Positions 58,234 to 64,000 of a stretch of DNA of 64,000 nucleotides are shown piece by piece (the first letter of the stretch is position 1; each line of letters opens with the position of its first letter). Location: positions 2,852,001-2,916,000 of the forward strand of contig NZ_JAGIOD010000001.1 of the NCBI RefSeq assembly GCF_017876545.1, in the 5' to 3' direction. Made by a program: the position numbers and the translations under genes. Source of the DNA: Brachybacterium sacelli (GTDB lineage: Bacteria; Actinomycetota; Actinomycetes; Actinomycetales; Dermabacteraceae). The notes beneath the pieces were generated by a model that ran no database searches, was not told the origin of the DNA, and saw only the letters and a program-made list of their open reading frames with translations.

Positions 58234-58854
58234 ATGTTCGTCCTGTCCCTCTCCGCGGCCGCGGCGCGGCCCTCGTCCGACGGTGCGGACCCGGTGCCCG
58301 CCCTGCTCGAGGCGCTCGAGCCCGTGATGCTCACCCGCCCGGCCGAGCGCACCGCGGGGCCCGAGGTGCTGGCGCTGGCCTCTCGGGCGGAGGATGCCCT
58401 CGAGGCGATGCTGCGGGCCCGGGAGGCGGATCGGTGGCGGATCGGACTCGGGATCGGCGCCGTGGACCGGCCGCTGCCCGGAAGCGTCCGGGAGGCCGCG
58501 GGCCCGGCGGTCGAGGCCGCCGCCGCGGCGGTGCGGGCGGCGCGGACGACCTCCAGCGTGCCACTGGTCGTGCGGGCCGCCGACGACCGCCAGCAGAGCA
58601 CCGCCGAGGATGCCGAAGCGGTGCTGCGTCTGATCGGGTGGATGATCCGCACGCGCAACCGCGGCCAGTGGCAGACCGTCCGCGCGCTGCGCGAGGACCC
58701 GGGGGCGACCCAGGCCGAGCTGGCGCAGCGGCTCGGCGTGACCCAGCAGACCGTCTCCCGGGCCGTGCGCACCAGCGGCTGGCGGGAGGAGAGCGCGGCC
58801 CACCCCCTGGCCGTGCGGCTGCTCAGCATGATCGACCTCACGTCGGCGCGGTGA
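58234..58854 (+). CDS. SatD-like DNA-binding protein with C-terminal MarR-type HTH
   Basis: 206 residues from ATG at 58234 (MFVLSLSAAAARPSSDG), or 213 from GTG at 58213. The middle has the SatD-like RWRIGLGIGAVDRPLPGSVREAAGPAVEAA block, and the C-terminus has a helix-turn-helix GATQAELAQRLGVTQQTVSRAVR. The usual SatD N-terminal D-x-x-x-SR motif is replaced by an alanine-rich stretch, so the first domain may be degenerate. It is same-strand with the ABC-F and efp genes. Regulatory function is inferred from the HTH only. Confidence 0.72.
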   Translation: MFVLSLSAAAARPSSDGADPVPALLEALEPVMLTRPAERTAGPEVLALASRAEDALEAMLRAREADRWRIGLGIGAVDRPLPGSVREAAGPAVEAAAAAVRAARTTSSVPLVVRAADDRQQSTAEDAEAVLRLIGWMIRTRNRGQWQTVRALREDPGATQAELAQRLGVTQQTVSRAVRTSGWREESAAHPLAVRLLSMIDLTSAR

Positions 58855-58891
58855 GGTCCGCCCGTACCGCGGACTCCGCGTGAGCGCGCGG

Positions 58892-58897
58892 TATTCT
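58892..58897 (+). promoter_or_regulatory. Putative -10 element of efp
   Basis: TATTCT at 58892-58897, about 32 nt before the ATG, so transcription would start near 58904. No good -35. The gene has a normal GAGGAGA ribosome binding site. Confidence 0.4.
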
Positions 58898-58928
58898 TGT
58901 CGCGCCCCGACGACAACCGAGGAGACAC

Positions 58929-59489
58929 ATGGCGACGACGAACGATCTGAAGAACGGGATGGTCCTCGTTCTGGACAAGCAGCTGTGGAGCGTGGTCGAG
59001 TTCCAGCACGTCAAGCCCGGGAAGGGCCCTGCCTTCGTGCGCACCAAGCTGAAGAACGTGATGTCCGGCAAGGGCATCGACAAGACCTTCAACGCCGGGG
59101 TGAAGGTCGAGACGGCGACGGTCGACCGTCGCGACATGCAGTACTCGTACCTCGACGGCGACATGTACGTGTTCATGGACACCTCGAACTGGGAGCAGAC
59201 CAGCCTCGCCCCGGAGGTCGTGGGTGACGCCAAGGACTTCATGGTCGAGGAGCAGGACGTGGTCGTGGCCTTCCACGAGGGAGAGGCGCTGTTCGTCGAG
59301 CTGCCGCCCTCCGTGGTGCTGGAGATCGAGTTCACCGAGCCAGGCCTGCAGGGCGACCGCTCCAGCGGCGGCACCAAGCCCGCGACGCTGACCACCGGCC
59401 GTGAGATCCAGGTCCCGCTGTTCCTGGACCAGGGCGAGAAGGTCAAGGTCGACACCCGCACCGGCGACTACCTCGAGCGCGTGAAGTGA
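58929..59489 (+). CDS. efp: Elongation factor P
   Basis: 186 residues. Relieves ribosome stalling at proline runs. The tip loop is [11 protein letters not shown], with K32 at the position that is lysylated or otherwise modified in some bacteria and unmodified in some actinobacteria. The C-terminal OB domains end in TGDYLERVK. The ATG at 58929 has GAGGAG about 7 nt upstream. Its stop overlaps the nusB GTG by GTGA, the common efp-nusB pair. Confidence 0.97.
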   Translation: MATTNDLKNGMVLVLDKQLWSVVEFQHVKPGKGPAFVRTKLKNVMSGKGIDKTFNAGVKVETATVDRRDMQYSYLDGDMYVFMDTSNWEQTSLAPEVVGDAKDFMVEEQDVVVAFHEGEALFVELPPSVVLEIEFTEPGLQGDRSSGGTKPATLTTGREIQVPLFLDQGEKVKVDTRTGDYLERVK

Positions 59490-60004
59490 CCGATTCCCCC
59501 GCCCCCCGGGGCACCGGCCTCCCCCTCCCGTCGCGGGAGGGGGCCGAGGTCGAGTTCGAGCGCACCGTGCCTGCCGCCACCGATCGCCTCCACCGGCGCT
59601 CTCGCGACCGCATCCGTGCCCTCGACGTCCTCTTCGAGGCCGACGCCCGCGACCAGGACGTGCTCGACGTGCTCGCCGAGCGCGTGCGGCGCACGGCCGC
59701 GCAGAGCCCGCTGCCGCAGGCCGCCCGGGAGCTGGTCGAGCTCTACGCGCCCCAGGCCCGGGACATCGACGAGGACCTCGAGACCCACTCGCGGGACTGG
59801 CCCCTGTACCGGATGCCCGCGGTGGACCGCGCCATCCTGCGCCTGGGCAGCGCCGAGGTGCTGTACGGCGGGGACGACGCCGGGCGCGGAGCGATCATCG
59901 GGGAGTACACCAAGATCGCCGAGGTGCTCTCGACCGACGACTCGCCGCGCTTCGTCAACGGGCTCCTGCAGCGCCTGGCCGACGTCCGCGGCCTGCTGAC
60001 CTGA
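59486..60004 (+). CDS. nusB: Transcription antitermination factor NusB
   Basis: 172 residues. It binds boxA RNA with S10 (NusE) in rRNA antitermination. The all-helical fold is recognisable in [20 protein letters not shown] and [21 protein letters not shown], and it ends in the family [16 protein letters not shown]. The first 35 residues are a variable extension. It begins with GTG at 59486 overlapping efp. It precedes pyrR by about 170 nt. Confidence 0.95.
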   Translation: MTDSPAPRGTGLPLPSREGAEVEFERTVPAATDRLHRRSRDRIRALDVLFEADARDQDVLDVLAERVRRTAAQSPLPQAARELVELYAPQARDIDEDLETHSRDWPLYRMPAVDRAILRLGSAEVLYGGDDAGRGAIIGEYTKIAEVLSTDDSPRFVNGLLQRLADVRGLLT

Positions 60005-60102
60005 GAGGACCCACCTCCGGTGCCGCGGACGCATCCCAGGCCCGGGACGCGGCGCCGCCGTCCGAAGGGCGGGCGCCCGCACGGCGAGGACCCCGGGCCC
60101 CG

Positions 60103-60108
60103 TAGACT
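60103..60108 (+). promoter_or_regulatory. Putative -10 element of the pyr operon
   Basis: TAGACT at 60103-60108, about 70 nt before the pyrR start. It would place the RNA start near 60115, ahead of the PyrR-binding hairpin. No -35 consensus is visible. Confidence 0.4.
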
Positions 60109-60145
60109 CCGCTCAGCTCATCCGAGCGCCCACACCCTTTAACGA

Positions 60146-61753
<1,608 letters not shown>

Positions 61754-61764
<11 letters not shown>

Positions 61765-63097
61765 GACCGCTGCACAGACCTCACCCGGTGCAGACCCCGC
61801 CACCGCCCCGCTGCTGATCCGCGGGGGCCGGCCCTACGGCGAGGACGTCCAGGACGTCCTCCTGGTCGGCGGCTGGATCGAGGCGATCGGTCCCGATCTC
61901 GCCGTCCCCGCCGACGGAGAGGTCGTCGAGGCCGACGGCTGCATCGTGCTGCCCGGACTCGTGGACCTGCACACCCACCTGCGCGAGCCCGGCGGCGAGG
62001 AGGCCGAGACCGTCGAGTCAGGCACCCGAGCGGCCGCCCGCGGCGGATTCACCGCCGTGCACGCCATGGCCAACACGACGCCCGTGGCCGATACCGCCGG
62101 CGTCGTCGAGCAGGTCGCCCGCAGCGGCGACGCCGCCGGGTGGTGCTCGGTGCGCCCCGTCGGCGCGGTGACGGTCGGTCTGGCCGGGGAGCGTCTCGCC
62201 GAGCTGGACGCGATGGCGAACTCCCGCGCCGCGGTCCGCGTGTTCAGCGACGACGGCAAGTGCGTCCACGACCCGGTGCTCATGCGCCGTGCCCTCGAGT
62301 ACGTGAAGTCCTTCGACGGAGTCATCGCCCAGCACGCCCAGGACCCGCGGCTGACGGACGGCGCGCAGATGCACGAGGGCGTCGTCTCCGCCGAGCTCGG
62401 CCTGACGGGCTGGCCCGCGGTCGCCGAGGAGTCGATCATCGCCCGTGATGTGCTGCTCGCCCAGCACGTCGGCTCGCGCCTGCACGTGTGCCACCTGTCC
62501 ACGGCCGGCAGCGTCGACATCGTGCGCTGGGCCAAGCAGCGGGGGATCGCGGTCACCGCCGAGGTCACCCCGCACCACCTGCTGCTGACGGACGAGAACG
62601 TGCGCCGCTTCGACCCCGTGTTCAAGGTGAACCCGCCGCTGCGGACCGCCGAGGACGTCGAGGCGGTCCGCGAGGGCCTCGCCGACGGCACCATCGACAT
62701 CGTCGCCACCGATCACGCCCCGCATCCCCGCGACGCCAAGGACCGCGAATGGGATCAGGCCGCGATGGGCATGACCGGTCTCGAGACCGCTCTGTCCCTC
62801 GTCCAGCTCACGATGGTCGATGACGGGCGTCTGACCTGGCGGGACGTCGCCCGGGTGCTGTCCCAGAAGCCGGCCGAGATCGGGCGCGACCAGGACCAGG
62901 GGCGCCCGCTCGAGCCCGGCGCCCCGGCGCACCTGCTGGTGTGGGACCCGCGTCCGGTGCGGACCGCCGACCCGAGCGAGCACGCCTCGCGCGGCCGCAA
63001 CTCGCCGTTCGTCGGCCGCGAGCTGCCGGGGGCGAACCGTCTGACGGTGCTCGAGGGCCAAGTCACCGTGCGCGACGGCGCCGTGGTGGAGCACTGA
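61754..63097 (+). CDS. pyrC: Dihydroorotase
   Basis: 447 residues, class I dihydroorotase. Zinc-binding [13 protein letters not shown], a histidine in [18 protein letters not shown] and the catalytic aspartate in ATDHAPHP are conserved. The GTG at 61754 is 11 nt inside pyrB, with 4 nt separated from the pyrB stop. The N-terminal 15 residues are unconserved. It is followed with a TGATG overlap by a membrane protein gene. Confidence 0.96.
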
Positions 63098-63588
63098 TGG
63101 ACCAGCTGGTGCCGGTCCTCGCCCTCGCGGTCCTGTTCCTGGTGATCCTGTCGCTGATGGCCTGGGGCTGGCGACGACGAGGGCGCTCGCAGCAGGATCT
63201 GCCCGCCCCCGCCACCGCACCGCTTCAGGAGCTCGGCGAGGACACCGAGGTGGGCCCGCTGGCGGCCGTCTACGTCAGCACGGTGCTCGCCGGCCGGCCG
63301 CTCGAACGGGTCGTCGCCCACACCCTCGGACAGCGCGCCGCCGCCCGCGTCAGCGTCGGGACCGGCGGCACCTGGCACATCGTCCGCGAGGGGATCCCGG
63401 CCCTGACCGTCCCCGCCGCCTCCGTCGCCGAGGTCACCGCCGGTCCCGGCATGGCCGGCAAGTTCATCGGAGGCGACGGCGTCCTCATCCTCCGCTGGCG
63501 CCTCGGCGACCAGCTCCTCGACACCGGTCTGCGTCTCGCCCGACGCGAGGACCACGACCTCCTGCTCTCCCGGAAGGAGCACTCATGA
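63097..63588 (+). CDS. Membrane-anchored PH-like protein of the pyr operon (Rv1382-type)
   Basis: 163 residues. One N-terminal helix (about 4-24, [22 protein letters not shown]), then a soluble domain of beta strands (PH-like) with [21 protein letters not shown] and [15 protein letters not shown]. It lies between pyrC and carA, where Rv1382 lies in M. tuberculosis. TGATG overlap with pyrC and ATGA overlap with carA show tight coupling. Function unknown. Confidence 0.82.
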   Translation: MDQLVPVLALAVLFLVILSLMAWGWRRRGRSQQDLPAPATAPLQELGEDTEVGPLAAVYVSTVLAGRPLERVVAHTLGQRAAARVSVGTGGTWHIVREGIPALTVPAASVAEVTAGPGMAGKFIGGDGVLILRWRLGDQLLDTGLRLARREDHDLLLSRKEHS

Positions 63589-64000
63589 CAGCCTCCGCCC
63601 CGCATCGGTCCCCGAAGCCGGCGCCGACCGCTCTCCCCTCCACCTCCCGCGCCCGCCGCGAGCGGGCGCTGCTGGTCCTCGAGGACGGGACCGTCCTGCG
63701 CGGCGCCGCCTATGGCGCTCGCGGCGCCCGTCTCGGCGAGGTCGTCTTCACCACCGGGATGACCGGCTACCAGGAGACCCTCACCGACCCCTCCTACGCC
63801 GGCCAGATCGTGGTGCAGACGGCACCCCACATCGGCAACACGGGGGCGAACGCCCAGGACATGGAGTCCCGCAAGGTCTGGGTGCGCGGCTACGCGGTGC
63901 GCGACGCCAGCCGCATCTCCTCCAACTACCGCGCCGAGCAGACCCTCGACGACCTGCTGGCCGGCAGCGACGTCGTGGGCATCAGCGACATCGACACCCG
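63585..64000 (+). CDS. carA: Carbamoyl phosphate synthase small subunit (5'-part)
   Basis: The first 138 codons are in the window. After an unconserved 20-residue leader, [57 protein letters not shown] and the [17 protein letters not shown] segment are CarA. The glutamine amidotransferase half lies beyond the edge. It starts with ATG at 63585 inside the stop codon of the membrane gene (ATGA). Last visible gene of the pyr operon. Confidence 0.95.
   Translation, partial: MTASAPHRSPKPAPTALPSTSRARRERALLVLEDGTVLRGAAYGARGARLGEVVFTTGMTGYQETLTDPSYAGQIVVQTAPHIGNTGANAQDMESRKVWVRGYAVRDASRISSNYRAEQTLDDLLAGSDVVGISDIDT

Overview
The window is a GC-rich (about 70 %) chromosomal segment of an actinobacterium. 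The aa3-bc1 branch (ctaE-qcrC-qcrA-qcrB), SepH, DUF4193/DUF3093/DUF3710/DUF3159 proteins, SufR, the DUF7455 protein beside parE, and a PASTA kinase paired with an Rv2175c-like regulator are all actinobacterial markers. A Micrococcales member of the Brachybacterium/Dermabacteraceae type is my best guess; this is inference from gene content and order, not from a database search. About sixty protein genes fill nearly all of the sequence. I see no rRNA, tRNA, insertion sequence, phage gene or CRISPR array. It reads as core genome.

Layout. (1) 1-17075: respiratory operon (qcrB cut by the window edge, qcrA, qcrC, ctaE), then trpD, a one-domain Lrp-type protein, a DEDDh exonuclease/GIY-YIG fusion, a long-chain acyl-CoA ligase, a ROK glucokinase, an esterase, a 1-acylglycerol-phosphate acyltransferase, class II DAHP synthase, a four-PASTA Ser/Thr kinase, an Rv2175c-like DNA-binding protein and a polyprenyl diphosphate synthase. 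This order resembles M. tuberculosis Rv2173-Rv2196. (2) 17224-25227: a DUF4192 protein, metX, a universal stress protein, the principal sigma factor, a DUF7455 protein, parE and hisF. (3) 25416-35284: a small orphan gene, a hexose-6-phosphate mutarotase, a membrane protein, parC, a GNAT/acyl-CoA-synthetase fusion, a DUF5998 protein and a phosphodiesterase-like protein. (4) 35320-44624: sepH, DUF4193, DUF3093, dut, DUF3710, DUF3159, a TRAM-type RNA methyltransferase and aconitase, resembling the Rv2689c-Rv2699c block. (5) 44785-54988: map, ctaA, an ABC exporter pair, a xi-class glutathionyl-hydroquinone-reductase-like protein, and the sufR-sufB-sufD-Rieske-sufC-sufT operon. (6) 55064-64000: alanine dehydrogenase, an ABC-F ATPase, a SatD-like regulator, efp-nusB, and the pyrimidine operon pyrR-pyrB-pyrC-membrane protein-carA (carA cut by the edge).

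How genes connect. Many neighbours overlap by ATGA, GTGA or TGATG junctions, indicating translationally coupled operons (qcrC-qcrA, parE-hisF, ctaA-map, sufR-sufB-sufD-Rieske, efp-nusB, pyrR-pyrB, pyrC-membrane protein-carA). Convergent gene pairs are often separated by long perfect hairpins. Several genes have a -10-like hexamer 6-7 nt before the start codon, as expected for leaderless mRNAs.

I did not find a clearly new multi-gene system. The most useful observations are regulatory: a PyrR-binding hairpin just before the pyrR ribosome binding site, a palindrome over the probable aconitase transcription start, a composite promoter before the sigma factor gene, a 23-bp perfect hairpin after aconitase, an AT-rich control region between sufR and the hydroquinone-reductase gene, and an acyl-CoA-synthetase-like acetyltransferase that appears to lack the catalytic histidine.
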